From assembly GCF_002895485.1 (NCBI RefSeq), contig NZ_AZRK01000001.1:186001-250000 (forward strand): 64,000 nucleotides of DNA, in the 5' to 3' direction. Positions within the stretch are counted from its first letter, which is position 1; every line of letters starts with the position of its first letter. Below are positions 35,994 to 45,513 of the stretch, one piece after another. The position numbers and the translations under genes are program-made. The notes under the pieces are model-generated. The model made no database searches. It was not told where the DNA came from and saw only the letters and a list, made by a program, of their open reading frames with translations. The DNA is from Petrotoga sp. 9PWA.NaAc.5.4 (GTDB lineage Bacteria; Thermotogota; Thermotogae; Petrotogales; Petrotogaceae).

Positions 35994-36110
35994 TTAACCT
36001 TGTCTTTGTTTGTGTTTTGGGTTTTTCGAACAAACTACCCAAACTCTTCCCCCTCTTTTAACAATCCTGCAACTTTCGCATCTTTTTTTGACTGAAGCTC
36101 TGACTTTCAA
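35994..36110 (-). CDS. rpmJ: Ribosomal protein L36, zinc-binding type
   Basis: Smallest 50S protein, 38 aa: [20 protein letters not shown], then [18 protein letters not shown]. The zinc ligands CxxC, a third Cys and a His are all present. It starts with TTG at 36110 after GGAGGAATAAAA. It lies between infA and rpsM as in most bacteria. Confidence 0.96.
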   Translation of the reverse strand: MKVRASVKKRCESCRIVKRGGRVWVVCSKNPKHKQRQG

Positions 36111-36215
36111 TTTTATTCCTCCTTACCTAATTTTTTAAGCTGTCTTTAAAATTCTTAAAAAACTCACATTTCCAACTGTCTATAAATTCCTTCATCATAA
36201 CCCTGTAAAATACTT

Positions 36216-36449
36216 TTAAGCTTTATTCAATTTTTCTCTTCTAACTATTCTTCCTCTATTTAAATCATAAATTGATACTTCCACCGTTACTCTATCACCT
36301 GGAAGTAATTTTATAAAATTTTTTCTCATCTTTCCTGATATATGTGCTAAAACTTCGTGCCCATTATCCAACTTAACTTTAAATGTAGCATTAGGCAAAG
36401 ATTCTAAAATATTACCTTGCATCACAATAACATCTTTTTTTTTAGCCAA
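36216..36449 (-). CDS. infA: Translation initiation factor IF-1
   Basis: OB-fold factor that binds the A site of the 30S subunit during initiation. The 77-aa protein reads [20 protein letters not shown], then [20 protein letters not shown] and the [20 protein letters not shown] block. The start is TTG at 36449 after GGAGGGAACAGA. It follows map by 422 bases that hold two decayed repeat copies. Confidence 0.96.
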   Translation of the reverse strand: MAKKKDVIVMQGNILESLPNATFKVKLDNGHEVLAHISGKMRKNFIKLLPGDRVTVEVSIYDLNRGRIVRREKLNKA

Positions 36450-36480
36450 TCTGTTCCCTCCTTATTAAGGGACTTTTACC

Positions 36481-36860
36481 CACTTTAGAAATTATGAAAT
36501 TAAGATTCTATAAACGTTTTAGCGTTTAGTTTTTCAAAAATACCTTCACTATTCTGATTTTGATCAATTTGCTATTTCTTTAACTTTTTCGGTATTTTTA
36601 CCAAAAAAGAAGACGGAGGGTTCTGCATCGAACTTGTTTAAAATTCAAAACCTCGTTTTTAGAAAAAGTTCACATTTCTAAAGTCCCTAAAGGGATTTTC
36701 CTAATTTCAAAAATTCTAAAACCCATATTTTATATATTTTAAAGTCCAATTTTTATAAAATACCTTCTCGGTTCTGACCTTTATTAAATGTTTTTTCAAG
36801 ATGATCGCTATCTTGTACCAACAGAAGGAAGGGCTACATCTTGGATCTAGCTAAAACTTA
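36481..36860 (+). repeat. Two decayed dispersed-element copies between map and infA
   Basis: Copy 1 (36481 to ~36685) begins CACTTTAGAAATTATGAAAT, contains TTTTTCAAAAATACCTTC and GTTTTTAGAAAAAG, and ends CATTTCTAAAGTCCC. Copy 2 (~36708-36860) begins TTTCAAAAATTCTAAAAC, has TTTATAAAATACCTTC and GAAGGAAGGGCTACATCTTGG, and loses its end. Both have the usual polarity. The proximal end is 31 bases from the infA TTG. No gene lies in 36450-36871. Confidence 0.82.
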
Positions 36861-36871
36861 AAACAAATCTT

Positions 36872-37627
36872 TTATTTTAAAACAGTCAAAATTTCAGGAC
36901 CATTGTCAGTTACAGCAATGGTATGTTCAAAATGAGCTGCTTTGGATTTATCTACAGTAACCGCTGTCCATCCATCGTCTAAAATATCTACCTCATAACT
37001 TCCCATAGTCACCATAGGCTCAATTGCTAATGTCATATTTTTTCTAATTTTTGGTCCTCTACCTGGTTCTCCATAGTTAGGAATCTGCGGATCTTCATGT
37101 AATCTTCTACCAACCCCATGTCCTACGTATTCTCTTATTACAGAAAACCCCTTACTTTCTATGAAACTTTGAATCTCATAACCTATATCTCCAATCGTAT
37201 TCCCTACAACGGCTTTTTTTAGCCCTAAATATAAAGACTCTTTAGTAGAATCAACCAATTCTTTTTCTCTCTGGGAAACTTCACCAATTATATAGGTGCG
37301 TGCGGCATCAGCAATATAACCACTGTATGTTAATCCACAATCAATAGAAACTATATCCCCATTCTTTAAAACTTTACTTTTTAAGGGGAACCCATGTACA
37401 ACTTCTTCATTTAGGGAAAAATTAATAGCATATCTATATCCATTGTATCCTTTAAAGGTAGGAATCGCATTTTCTTTATCCATATAAGTTAACACATATT
37501 TTTCAACATCTTCTCCATTAATGCCTTCTTTCAAAATAGAAGGAATTAAATCATCAAGGAGGCGGGCCAGCTTATTACCTGCCCGTCTCATTTTCACTAT
37601 TTCTTCATCTGTTTTAATTATTATCAT
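36872..37627 (-). CDS. map: Methionine aminopeptidase type I
   Basis: Removes N-terminal Met from nascent proteins. The 251-aa length fits type Ia. Metal ligands: Asp in VSIDCGLTYSG, Asp in GYIADAARTY, His in GHGVGRRLHEDP, Glu in LAIEPMVTMG and the final Glu in HFEHTIAV. It overlaps the adk end by 14 bases. secY-adk-map-infA is the common order in many bacteria. Confidence 0.97.
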   Translation of the reverse strand: MIIIKTDEEIVKMRRAGNKLARLLDDLIPSILKEGINGEDVEKYVLTYMDKENAIPTFKGYNGYRYAINFSLNEEVVHGFPLKSKVLKNGDIVSIDCGLTYSGYIADAARTYIIGEVSQREKELVDSTKESLYLGLKKAVVGNTIGDIGYEIQSFIESKGFSVIREYVGHGVGRRLHEDPQIPNYGEPGRGPKIRKNMTLAIEPMVTMGSYEVDILDDGWTAVTVDKSKAAHFEHTIAVTDNGPEILTVLK

Positions 37628-38270
37628 TATTGCGAAATCTCCTTAGCATATTAAACAACTCTTTTGTAACTTCTTCAACATCCTGAACCCCATTAACTGT
37701 AACTATTTTGTTATTTTTTCTATAATATTCTATTACAGGTTCTGTATTTTTTCTGTATATTCTATATCTTTCTCTTACCACATTTTCTTTATCGTCATCT
37801 CTTTGAACTATTTTAGTTCCACAATTATCGCATTTTTCATCATTTTTAGGTTTTAAAGTAATTAAATTATATACCTTTCCACAATTCGGGCACACTCTTC
37901 TGTTACTGATTCTTTTCACTATTTCATCTTCCGGTACATCTATAAGAACGGCGGCATCAATTTCTTTCTTAATTTGCTTAAGAACCGCATCCAAAAATTT
38001 TGCTTGTTCGAGAGTGCGTGGATAACCATCTAAAATGAAAGAATTAACTTCTTCTAATTTTTGTTTTACTAATTCGTTCATAATTTCGTCAGGAACAAGT
38101 TCTCCTCTTTCCATTATACTTTTAACTTTCTCTCCTAAATCTGTCCCTTTATTTACAGCTTCTCTTAATATATCCCCAGTAGAAATATGTTCCACATTGA
38201 ACTCTTTAGCAACTATTTTAGCTTGTGTCCCTTTACCGGCTCCAGGAGGCCCAAAAAATAAAAGTCTCAA
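37614..38270 (-). CDS. adk: Adenylate kinase with zinc-type lid
   Basis: Balances AMP + ATP with 2 ADP. The 218-aa long form has P-loop GPPGAGKGTQA (residues ~7-17), the NMP-binding motif STGDILREA, and DGYPRTLEQAKFLD. The lid carries four Cys (CPNCGKVYNL and CDNCGTK), as in thermostable Gram-positive-type enzymes, indicating Zn2+ binding. The start is TTG 38270 after GGAGATGAAATAG, 5 bases past the secY stop. Confidence 0.97.
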   Translation of the reverse strand: MRLLFFGPPGAGKGTQAKIVAKEFNVEHISTGDILREAVNKGTDLGEKVKSIMERGELVPDEIMNELVKQKLEEVNSFILDGYPRTLEQAKFLDAVLKQIKKEIDAAVLIDVPEDEIVKRISNRRVCPNCGKVYNLITLKPKNDEKCDNCGTKIVQRDDDKENVVRERYRIYRKNTEPVIEYYRKNNKIVTVNGVQDVEEVTKELFNMLRRFRNNDNN

Positions 38271-38275
38271 CTATT

Positions 38276-39556
38276 TCATCTCCTTCCACGTAGTCTTCCT
38301 TTCTTAAGAAATCCCTCGTATTGCCGTACAATCATATGTTGTTCCATCTGTTGTACTATATCCAAGGCAACACCTACTGCAATTAATGTACTTGTACCAC
38401 CTATCCATATTTGTTGCATTCCTGAAGCTCCTCTGATAAAATAAGGTACTAAAGCAATTACAACCAAAAAAATAGCTCCAATAAAAGTTACTCTAGTCAT
38501 TACCTTGGTTATATAATCAACTGTAGGTTTTCCTGGCCTTAATCCCGGTATAAAACCTCCGTAATTTCTTATATTATCTGCTACCTCATTAGGATCCATC
38601 ACAACCGAACTATAAAAATATGTAAAGAAAAATACTAACAAACCATAAAGTATAAGGTATAAGGGGGAACCTATAGCAAACAATCTGTCATCAACTGAAG
38701 TAGGTGTGACTCCAGCAATCATACTGGGAAGAGTCATTATTGCTGAAGCAAAAATTATAGGCATAACTCCTCCGCCATTAACTTTAATTGGTAAGTAAGT
38801 TGAAGATCCACCGTATACTTTTGTACCCACAACTCTTTTTGCATATTGAATGTTTATTCTTCTTTCTGAAATTTGTACGGCTACTACAGCTACAACAATA
38901 AACAAAGCTACTACAGCTAAAAGTATCCATTCTAATGGTGTAAGCCCTACAAGAGCTTCCACAGCATAAGTTGGATATCTCGATACTATTCCGGCAAATA
39001 TTAACACCGATACTCCATTACCTATCCCTTTTTCGGTTATTAATTCTCCTAACCAAAGCAAAAACATAGTTCCAGCAGCTATAGAAACAGTAGCTAAAAG
39101 TACAAAAAGCGGTGCTGAAAGATTCGGATTTCTATAGTTATTAGCAGCCATAGACATTAATAAGCCTTGACCAAAAGCCAAAACGAGCGTTAATATTCTT
39201 GTATAATGTGCTATTTTCTTTCTTCCGCTTTCGCCTTCTTTTAGCATCTCTTTCAACCTTGGCATTATAGAAGCTAAAAGTTGAAAAATTATAGAAGCTG
39301 TTATATATGGAGTCACGGAGAGAACAAATATAGATAAATTGCTCAATGCTCCGCCTGCAAAAACATCAAAAAATCCTATAAAGCCTCCTATAGCTCCTTC
39401 AGCTGCTCCTCCCAAAGCTGCTTGCCAAGCCTGAACATTTATTCCAGGAATGGGAATGTATATACCTATTCTGAATCCAATTAAGGCTAACAATGTGAAT
39501 ATAACTCTGTCACGCAATTCCGGAATCTTAAAAACATTCCTAAAGGCTTTGAACAT
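38276..39556 (-). CDS. secY: Preprotein translocase subunit SecY
   Basis: Protein-conducting channel of the Sec translocon, 426 aa, with ten predicted membrane helices. Conserved blocks: YIPIPGINV in the N-terminus, the plug-helix region (FDVFAGGALSNLSIFVLSVTP), ITEKGIGNGVSVLIF, ADNIRNYGGFIPGLRPG and a C-terminal KGRLRGRR tail. It begins one base after rplO and would export the lipoproteins and PBP encoded in this window. Confidence 0.98.
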   Translation of the reverse strand: MFKAFRNVFKIPELRDRVIFTLLALIGFRIGIYIPIPGINVQAWQAALGGAAEGAIGGFIGFFDVFAGGALSNLSIFVLSVTPYITASIIFQLLASIMPRLKEMLKEGESGRKKIAHYTRILTLVLAFGQGLLMSMAANNYRNPNLSAPLFVLLATVSIAAGTMFLLWLGELITEKGIGNGVSVLIFAGIVSRYPTYAVEALVGLTPLEWILLAVVALFIVVAVVAVQISERRINIQYAKRVVGTKVYGGSSTYLPIKVNGGGVMPIIFASAIMTLPSMIAGVTPTSVDDRLFAIGSPLYLILYGLLVFFFTYFYSSVVMDPNEVADNIRNYGGFIPGLRPGKPTVDYITKVMTRVTFIGAIFLVVIALVPYFIRGASGMQQIWIGGTSTLIAVGVALDIVQQMEQHMIVRQYEGFLKKGRLRGRR

Positions 39557-39557
39557 A

Positions 39558-40013
39558 TTATTCTATCACCTCTATTTTGCCGCCAACTGCTTCAATTTTT
39601 TCTTTTGCACTTTTAGAAAAAATATTCGCTTTGACGACAAGAGGTTTCGTTATTTCTCCTTTTCCTAATATTTTAACTCCATCGTTTAACTTTTTAATTA
39701 TTTTTTTCTCTAACAACAATTCTGGAGTTATTTCTTCGTTCTCACCAAAGTACTTTTCTAAAGTTTCAACATTGACTATAGAATAAGTTTTTTTGAAAGT
39801 AGCGTTGCTAAAACCATATTTAGGAGATCTTCTTATAATATTGGTTTGACCACCTTCAAAAACCTTGCTTATTTTTCCTCTACCTCTTGCTTTTTCTCCT
39901 TTGTGACCTTTACCGGAAGTTTTCCCTAATCCAGAACCACTTCCTCGACCTAATCTTTTTGATTTTTGTCTTGAGCCTGGTGTAGGTTTTAAATCTTCTA
40001 TTTTAAGCGGCAT
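39558..40013 (-). CDS. rplO: Ribosomal protein L15
   Basis: Large-subunit protein with an extended Gly/Lys-rich N-terminus ([20 protein letters not shown] at ~18-37). The C-terminal globular domain is [20 protein letters not shown]. 151 aa, ATG with GGAGGTTTATTA. Its leader contains a 504-base gap with several element copies, the largest break in the spc segment. Confidence 0.96.
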   Translation of the reverse strand: MPLKIEDLKPTPGSRQKSKRLGRGSGSGLGKTSGKGHKGEKARGRGKISKVFEGGQTNIIRRSPKYGFSNATFKKTYSIVNVETLEKYFGENEEITPELLLEKKIIKKLNDGVKILGKGEITKPLVVKANIFSKSAKEKIEAVGGKIEVIE

Positions 40014-40044
40014 TAATAAACCTCCTTATCTAAAATCATTTTTT

Positions 40045-40500
40045 ACTGTCTTTAAAAATTCCAAAATTATATATGTTTTAGAATTAATTTTTTTACAAAA
40101 TACCTCCCCGATTCTAATCCTTACTAATTCCTAATTTCTTTACCTTTTTCGGTACTTGTAGCCAAGGAAGGAGGAGAGGGCTGTGCCCTGGACCCATTTT
40201 AAATTCAAAAGCTTATTTTCTAAAAATTATCTTTTCTAAAATACCTATATGAATTTTTCTTACTTTTTCACTAATTACAGCGAAAGAGAGAATTTTGTCC
40301 TGGACCCATTTTAAATTCAAAAGCTTATTTTCTGAAAATTATCTTTTCTAAAGTATCTATAAAATTATTTTTTACTGTCTTTAGAAATTATAAAATTCAA
40401 ATTCTATCAATGATTTAGTATTTAAATTTTTATAAAATACCTCCGCAATTCTAATTTTGAGCTATTCTTCATTTCTTTAATTTCGTCGGTATTTGTACCG
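40045..40500 (+). repeat. Cluster of dispersed-element copies between rpmD and rplO
   Basis: One near-complete copy (40045 to ~40245: CTTTAAAAATTCCAAAA, TTTTTACAAAATACCTCCCC, GTAGCCAAGGAAGGAGG, AGGGCTGTGCCCTGGACCC, TTTTCTAAAATACC) is followed by a 3'-half fragment (~40258-40355, CTGGACCCATTTTAAATTC to TTTTCTAAAGTATC). A 5'-half fragment (~40371-40500, CTGTCTTTAGAAATTATAAA to GTCGGTATTTGTACC) follows. All have the same polarity, so this looks like tandem amplification followed by deletion. No gene in 40014-40517. Confidence 0.88.
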
Positions 40501-40517
40501 AAAATTGTAAATTTTAT

Positions 40518-40706
40518 TTAATTTTCTTCGATTTCTTCGACTTTCACCAAGTGCTGCACTTTTCTTACCATACCTTGAATTTGCGGATTGTTTGGCTTTA
40601 TTACTTCTTTATCTTTTTTCGTTAATCCCAAAGCGTCAAGAGTAGCTAATTGTCTTTTGTTTTTCCCTGCTCTACCTCTCACTAACTTTATTTTCAAATT
40701 AGACAT
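40518..40706 (-). CDS. rpmD: Ribosomal protein L30
   Basis: Small 50S protein, 62 aa from ATG 40706 (MSNLKIKLVRGRAGKNKRQL), with the L30 core TLDALGLTKKDKEVIKPNNP. An open 9-codon extension upstream lies at the rpsE end and is not used by the family; GAGGGGG is placed for 40706. Four bases after rpsE. Confidence 0.95.
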   Translation of the reverse strand: MSNLKIKLVRGRAGKNKRQLATLDALGLTKKDKEVIKPNNPQIQGMVRKVQHLVKVEEIEEN

Positions 40707-40710
40707 TTTT

Positions 40711-41244
40711 TCAAACCCCCTCATGTGCTCCATAAAATACTTGTTTTACATTGATATCTCTTAATTCAGCTATTTGCTTTGGAGATTTCAAACTTTTTAG
40801 ACCATTATATGTAGCTTTCGCTAAATTTAGTATATTAGTAGAACCCATGGCTTTTGTTAAAATATTATTAATGCCAGCTAATTCAGCTACTGCTCTAACC
40901 GCAGAAGAAGCAATAACACCGGTACCAGGTCCCGCAGGTAATAACAATACAACAGAAGAATCTTGTCTACCAACAATTTCATAAGGTATAGTTTCATTTT
41001 TTACAGGGACTTCTATTATATTTTTTTGGGCATTTTGGATAGATTTTCTGATAGCTTGGGGAACTTCTCGAGCATTTCCGACACCTAAACCAACTTTTCC
41101 TTTTCTATTTCCTATAACAGAAACTACCCTAAAAGAAATTGTTTTTCCACCTTTAGTAACTTTACTAACCCTTCTTATTTCAATTATTCTTTCTTCAAAC
41201 TCATTAGATACATCCGTTGATTTTATCTTTTGATTATCGGGCAT
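40711..41244 (-). CDS. rpsE: Ribosomal protein S5
   Basis: 30S protein at the mRNA entry, involved in helicase action and fidelity. 177 aa: N-terminal dsRBD-like domain ([40 protein letters not shown]) and the C-terminal domain ([35 protein letters not shown]). ATG; 16 bases after rplR. Confidence 0.97.
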   Translation of the reverse strand: MPDNQKIKSTDVSNEFEERIIEIRRVSKVTKGGKTISFRVVSVIGNRKGKVGLGVGNAREVPQAIRKSIQNAQKNIIEVPVKNETIPYEIVGRQDSSVVLLLPAGPGTGVIASSAVRAVAELAGINNILTKAMGSTNILNLAKATYNGLKSLKSPKQIAELRDINVKQVFYGAHEGV

Positions 41245-41260
41245 ATTCTATAAGCACCTC

Positions 41261-41629
41261 CTAAAACTTTAAGCCTTCTTCTCTTGCTGCCTCTGCAAGA
41301 GCTTTGACCTTTCCATGATATTTGTATCCGCTTCTATCAAAAACTATATTGTTTATACCTTTTTCTTTCGCTCTTTTAGCGATCAATCTCCCAACTTCAT
41401 AAGCAGCATTTTGATCCCAGGTTTTTGTAAGTTTTTCCTTTAATTCTTTTTCAACAGTTGATGCAGAAACAATTGTGTGTCCTTTTGTATCATCAATAAT
41501 TTGAGCATATATATGTTTCTCACTTTTAAAAATTGTCATTCTTGGTTTATCAGATGTACCTGTTATTCTTCTTCTAACTCTTAAATGCCTTTTATTTCTC
41601 ATTCTTTTCTTATCAATTGGTTTTATCAA
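41261..41629 (-). CDS. rplR: Ribosomal protein L18
   Basis: Binds 5S rRNA in the central protuberance. Start placed at TTG 41629 ([20 protein letters not shown]), nine bases after GGAGG, giving the usual 122 aa; another TTG three codons upstream is too close to the SD. Conserved blocks: [37 protein letters not shown] and [20 protein letters not shown]. Confidence 0.94.
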   Translation of the reverse strand: MIKPIDKKRMRNKRHLRVRRRITGTSDKPRMTIFKSEKHIYAQIIDDTKGHTIVSASTVEKELKEKLTKTWDQNAAYEVGRLIAKRAKEKGINNIVFDRSGYKYHGKVKALAEAAREEGLKF

Positions 41630-41653
41630 AATGAACAAGCCTCCTTTTACCCA

Positions 41654-42214
41654 TTAAACTTTCTTTCCTTCTTTTCTTATAACTATTTCGTCTATATATT
41701 TTATACCTTTACCACTATAAACATTCACTTTTCTCAATTTTCTTATTTGGGCAGCTACTTCCCCTACAAGGTATTTATCTATTCCTTTTACTACCACTCT
41801 TGTAGGTTGTGGTACCTCTATATTAATTCCTTCAGGTATATCAAATTCTACCGGATTTGAATAACCTATATTTAAAATCAATTTTTTCCCTTGTAATTGA
41901 GCTCTGTAACCTATCCCTATTATTTCAAGTTCTTTTTGAAAACCTTCGGTTACTCCTTTAATCATATTTCTCAAATGTGACGTATATGTTCCACGTAACG
42001 CTGTGATCCTTTTTGCATCAGAAGTTCTCATTATATACTCATCTTTTCCATAAACCATTATATTATTATCTTCTTTCTTAACAACGAGTTCGTTAGGCAG
42101 TTCTAAGAACAATTCTCCTTTTTTCCCTTTTACTGTAACTTTACTACCTTCAATATTAACTTCTACTCCTACTGGAACAACTGTTGGCTTATCAGCTATT
42201 CTTGACTTTGGCAT
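41654..42214 (-). CDS. rplF: Ribosomal protein L6
   Basis: 50S protein near the sarcin-ricin loop and factor-binding site. 186 aa in two similar domains: VPVGVEVNIEGSKVTVKGKK and YRAQLQGKKLILNIGYSNPV, and the signature PQPTRVVVKGIDKYLVGEVA. ATG; 12 bases after rpsH. Confidence 0.97.
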   Translation of the reverse strand: MPKSRIADKPTVVPVGVEVNIEGSKVTVKGKKGELFLELPNELVVKKEDNNIMVYGKDEYIMRTSDAKRITALRGTYTSHLRNMIKGVTEGFQKELEIIGIGYRAQLQGKKLILNIGYSNPVEFDIPEGINIEVPQPTRVVVKGIDKYLVGEVAAQIRKLRKVNVYSGKGIKYIDEIVIRKEGKKV

Positions 42215-42226
42215 TAAAACACCTCC

Positions 42227-42631
42227 TCACCATACAAAACAAATTACTTCTCCGCCGACTTTCTTTTCTCTTGCTTCTTTGTCAGTCATTAAACCTTGAG
42301 AAGTGGATAATATTGCAATACCTACTCCATTTTTAACCTTTGGTATATTTCTTGAATTAACGTACACTCTTCTTCCACTTTTTGAGACTCTAACAATTCC
42401 ATCTATAGCTTTTTGCTTTTCTCTTCTGATACCTTTATATTTTAAATTTATTTTTAAAATCCCTTGTTTACCATCATCTATAAATTTATAATCAACTATG
42501 TACCCTTCTCTTTTTAAAATATCTAAAATAGCCTTTTTCAAATTTGAAGCCGGTACTTCTACACTTTCTTTACCTACAGAATTAGCGTTTCTTATTCTGG
42601 TCAGCATATCCGCTATTGGATCACTCCACAT
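42227..42631 (-). CDS. rpsH: Ribosomal protein S8
   Basis: 16S rRNA-binding protein of the 30S body; represses the spc operon in E. coli. 134 aa: [59 protein letters not shown] and [23 protein letters not shown] preceded by GGAGG. No insertions. Confidence 0.97.
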   Translation of the reverse strand: MWSDPIADMLTRIRNANSVGKESVEVPASNLKKAILDILKREGYIVDYKFIDDGKQGILKINLKYKGIRREKQKAIDGIVRVSKSGRRVYVNSRNIPKVKNGVGIAILSTSQGLMTDKEAREKKVGGEVICFVW

Positions 42632-42645
42632 TTATGTTTACCTCC

Positions 42646-42831
42646 TTACCAACTGGCCTTTTTAACTCCTGGAAGTTTACCTTCCAGAGCCATTTCCCTA
42701 AAACAAATCCTACATAGACCGAATTCGCTATAAACGGCTCTTGGTCTACCGCAAACTTTACATCTTGCATGAACTCTTGTTTTATATTTTGGAGTTCTCT
42801 TTGATTTTTCTATCATAGCTTTTCTAGCCAT
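42646..42831 (-). CDS. rpsN: Ribosomal protein S14, zinc type (type Z)
   Basis: 30S head protein. The 61-aa short form carries four Cys, CKVCGRP and CRICF, that bind Zn2+, plus the [20 protein letters not shown] tail. The zinc form is typical of thermophiles and Gram-positives. ATG with GGAGGTAAACGTAA. Confidence 0.97.
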   Translation of the reverse strand: MARKAMIEKSKRTPKYKTRVHARCKVCGRPRAVYSEFGLCRICFREMALEGKLPGVKKASW

Positions 42832-42847
42832 TTACGTTTACCTCCAT

Positions 42848-43405
42848 TTACGATTTTTTTAAAGGAAATCCAAAAAATTCTAAAAGTTTCCTTGCTTCTT
42901 CGTCAGTTTTAGCAGTTGTTACTATTGTTACATCCATACCCTGAACTCTATTTATATCATCTGGCCTTATTTCAGGAAATATTATTTGTTCAGGTAACCC
43001 AAAGGTATAATTCCCTCTTCCATCAAAAGAATCCGCAGGTAATCCCCTAAAATCTCTTAATTTTGGTAAGACTATACTTATTAATTTATATAAAAAATTA
43101 TACATTTTCCAACCTCTTAAAGTAACCTTTACTCCTATAGGCATTCCTTCTCTAACCTTAAAATTAGCAACACTTTTTTTGGCCTTTGTTATCACAGCTT
43201 TTTGCCCAACAATTTGAGTTAATTCTTGTGCATGTTTCTCAACAACAGCTTTATTCCTTGAACCTTCACCCACACCCATATTCACTACTATTTTTACTAA
43301 TCTTGGTACTTGAAGTTCGTTTTCGTAATTGAATTCCTTCATCATTGAAGGAATAACAACTTCTTTATATTTATCTTTTAAGGGAACAAATTGAACTTTT
43401 TCCAT
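42848..43405 (-). CDS. rplE: Ribosomal protein L5
   Basis: 5S rRNA-binding protein of the central protuberance, touching the P-site tRNA. 185 aa: VPRLVKIVVNMGVGEGSRNK, REGMPIGVKVTLRGWKMYNF, LRDFRGLPADSFDGRGNYTF and GMDVTIVTTAKTDEEARKLL. ATG with AGGAGGACTTGTA. Follows rplX by 38 bases. Confidence 0.97.
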   Translation of the reverse strand: MEKVQFVPLKDKYKEVVIPSMMKEFNYENELQVPRLVKIVVNMGVGEGSRNKAVVEKHAQELTQIVGQKAVITKAKKSVANFKVREGMPIGVKVTLRGWKMYNFLYKLISIVLPKLRDFRGLPADSFDGRGNYTFGLPEQIIFPEIRPDDINRVQGMDVTIVTTAKTDEEARKLLEFFGFPLKKS

Positions 43406-43443
43406 TACAAGTCCTCCTTTTAACTCCTTTAAGAATCATGCTA

Positions 43444-43764
43444 TTAAGCTTTTTCTATTATTTCTCCACATTTTTTACAGTACCTAACTTTTGTTCCGTC
43501 TTCTAAAAACTTGAACCCAACTCTCGTTTTTTGATCACAATTAGGACATACTAACATAACTTTCGATATGTATATAGGCTTTGGTTGTTCTATAATTCCG
43601 CCTTCTCTCATTTGTTGAGTTGGTCTTTGATGTTTTTTTACTACATTTACATTATCAACCAAAATTTTATTTTCTTTTGGAAAAACCCTTAAAACTTTGC
43701 TCCTTTTTCCTTTATCCTTTCCTGAAATTACAATAACTGTATCGTCTTTTTTTATCTTATTCAT
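43444..43764 (-). CDS. rplX: Ribosomal protein L24 with C-terminal Cys4 ribbon
   Basis: Early-assembly 50S protein at the tunnel exit. 106 aa: KOW motif ([20 protein letters not shown]), [17 protein letters not shown], then [16 protein letters not shown] with CKKCGE, four Cys suited to a zinc ribbon. Such Cys pairs occur in L24 of several phyla. ATG; 12 bases after rplN. Confidence 0.96.
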   Translation of the reverse strand: MNKIKKDDTVIVISGKDKGKRSKVLRVFPKENKILVDNVNVVKKHQRPTQQMREGGIIEQPKPIYISKVMLVCPNCDQKTRVGFKFLEDGTKVRYCKKCGEIIEKA

Positions 43765-43776
43765 ATTCTACACACC

Positions 43777-44145
43777 TCACCATACTTCTTTTGCAAGTGA
43801 CGCTATTTTTGAATATCCTTTTTCTCTTACTTCCCGTGCAACAGGACCAAAAACCCTTGTTCCAATCGGAAGTTTATTGTTATCTATCAAAACAGCAGCA
43901 TTATCATCAAATCTTATATACGTTCCATCTTTTCTTCGGACTTCTTTTCTAGTTCTTACGATAACAGCTTTTACAATTTGACCTTCTTTAATGTCTGTAT
44001 GAGGAATTGCTTCTCTAACAGAACATACAACAGTGTCTCCGATGGTCCCTTTGGCTTTATGAAATCCTCCTAAGACTTTTATAACTCTTAGTAGTTTCGC
44101 TCCAGAATTATCAGCAACTTTTACTTTACTCTCTAATTGCACCAT
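43777..44145 (-). CDS. rplN: Ribosomal protein L14
   Basis: 50S protein at the subunit interface. Start ATG 44145 ([20 protein letters not shown]), six bases after GGGGGTG, giving the standard 122 aa. [20 protein letters not shown] and the [20 protein letters not shown] signature are intact. It overlaps the rpsQ 3' end by 20 bases, an unusually long overlap in this cluster. Confidence 0.96.
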   Translation of the reverse strand: MVQLESKVKVADNSGAKLLRVIKVLGGFHKAKGTIGDTVVCSVREAIPHTDIKEGQIVKAVIVRTRKEVRRKDGTYIRFDDNAAVLIDNNKLPIGTRVFGPVAREVREKGYSKIASLAKEVW

Positions 44146-44458
44146 CTTTTTCACCCCCAAAGGCTTCGTCCAATTCTTCTTCCACAGATTCAGGTGTTTC
44201 TACTTCATTTGTTAAAATATTCTTTTTTATAATCTTTTTCAAAACAAACGCCTTTGTTTTAGATAATTTTCGTGATTCTTCTATTTCAACTATATCTCCT
44301 ATATTACATTCGTTATTCTCATCATGTGCATGATACTTTCTGGTTTTTCTTACAATCTTACCATACTTTGGATTTTTTGTTAATGTTTCAGCTTCTACCG
44401 TTATTGTTTTATCCATCTTATTACTTGTAACTCTTCCTACTATAGTTTTTTTAGGCAT
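44126..44458 (-). CDS. rpsQ: Ribosomal protein S17 with acidic C-terminal extension
   Basis: Primary 16S-binding protein. The 110-aa sequence has the OB-fold core ([56 protein letters not shown]) and then ~27 acidic residues ([20 protein letters not shown]) absent from the ~85-aa E. coli form. Longer S17 is also known in Thermotoga. The extension overlaps rplN by 20 bases. Confidence 0.95.
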   Translation of the reverse strand: MPKKTIVGRVTSNKMDKTITVEAETLTKNPKYGKIVRKTRKYHAHDENNECNIGDIVEIEESRKLSKTKAFVLKKIIKKNILTNEVETPESVEEELDEAFGGEKDGAIRE

Positions 44459-44466
44459 AACAATCT

Positions 44467-44667
44467 TTACCTCCTTATTCCAAGTTCCCTTTCCTTTAAG
44501 ATAGTTTTTATTCTTGCTATATCTTTTTTCACTAACTTTATACTCGATACATTTTTCAATTGCCCAAGTTCCAACTGAAATCTAAGCTGAAACAACTTTT
44601 CTTTTAAGTTTTCTAATTCTCTGTTGAGCTCTTCTTCTGTTAATTCTCTCATTTCTGAAACTCTCAT
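44467..44667 (-). CDS. rpmC: Ribosomal protein L29
   Basis: Helical-hairpin 50S protein near the tunnel exit and SRP docking site. 66 aa: [57 protein letters not shown]. The start ATG overlaps the rplP TGA by one base, with GGAGGTG in the last codons of rplP. Confidence 0.96.
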   Translation of the reverse strand: MRVSEMRELTEEELNRELENLKEKLFQLRFQLELGQLKNVSSIKLVKKDIARIKTILKERELGIRR

Positions 44668-45092
44668 CAGAGCTCACCTCCTATTTCATATCGCGGAACA
44701 ATTTTTGTTCTAATAGGTAACTTAGAAGCAGCATACTTTAAAGCCAATTTTGCTGTTTCCTCATCTACTCCTCCAATCTCAAACATAACTCTACCTTTTT
44801 TCACCACTGCTACCCAACCTTCTACATCTCCTTTACCTTTTCCTTGCCTCGTTCCAATTCCTTTTGAAGTGACAGGTTTATCAGGGAAAACATTTATCCA
44901 AATATTACCAGTTCTTTTAAGTGTTCTAACCATAGCTAATCTGCAGGCATCAATTTGTTGTGCAGTTATCCAAGAACTTTCAAGAGCTTTTAAACCCCAA
45001 TCTCCAAAATGAACTAATGTTCCTCCCTTTGCCATACCTTTAACTGTTCCTCTTTGTTGTTTTCTATATTTTACTCTCTTCGGCATTAACAT
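44667..45092 (-). CDS. rplP: Ribosomal protein L16
   Basis: 50S protein beside the A site. The start at ATG 45092 ([20 protein letters not shown]) has the better spacing (nine bases after GGAGG); a second ATG two codons later (MPKR) is the usual family N-terminus. 141 aa. [40 protein letters not shown] and [20 protein letters not shown] are typical. Its leader has a 421-base gap filled by repeat copies. Confidence 0.96.
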   Translation of the reverse strand: MLMPKRVKYRKQQRGTVKGMAKGGTLVHFGDWGLKALESSWITAQQIDACRLAMVRTLKRTGNIWINVFPDKPVTSKGIGTRQGKGKGDVEGWVAVVKKGRVMFEIGGVDEETAKLALKYAASKLPIRTKIVPRYEIGGEL

Positions 45093-45125
45093 TTAGAACT
45101 TCCTCCTTCTTTAAACACTTTTCAC

Positions 45126-45460
45126 TCACTATAAAATTCTAAACTTCACATTTTATAAATATTTTAGCGTTTAACTTTTCACAAAATGCCTTCCCACTTC
45201 TAATCCTCACTAATTCCTAATTTCTTTATCTTTTTCGATACTTGTAGCCAAGGAAGGGGAAGAAGGCTGTGCCCTGGACCTATTTTAAATTCAAAAGCTT
45301 ATTTTCTGAAAATTATCATTTCTAAAGTACCTATAAACACTTTTACTTACTTTAAAAATAACAAAATTTATGTTTTATCAATACTTTAAATTTAAATTTT
45401 TATAAAATACCGTCTTGGACTCAATATAAATTCAAAACATCATTTTCTTGACTAATTTTC
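45126..45460 (+). repeat. Dispersed-element copies between rpsC and rplP
   Basis: Copy 1 (45126 to ~45330): ACTATAAAATTCTAAAC, TTTCACAAAATGCCTTCCC, TTCTAATCCTCACTAATTCC, GTAGCCAAGGAAGGGGA, GGCTGTGCCCTGGACC, AAAAGCTTATTTTCTGAAAA, CATTTCTAAAGTACC. Copy 2 (~45345-45460) is fused from a 5' piece (CTTTAAAAATAACAAAATT, TTTTATAAAATACCGTC) and a 3' piece (TTGGACTCAATATAAATTC). The usual polarity, about 33 bases from the rplP ATG. No gene lies in 45093-45513. Confidence 0.85.
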
Positions 45461-45513
45461 CCATTACAAGGCTTTATTCTTGATTTTTAAAGCATTTATT
45501 ACCACTTAATTGA

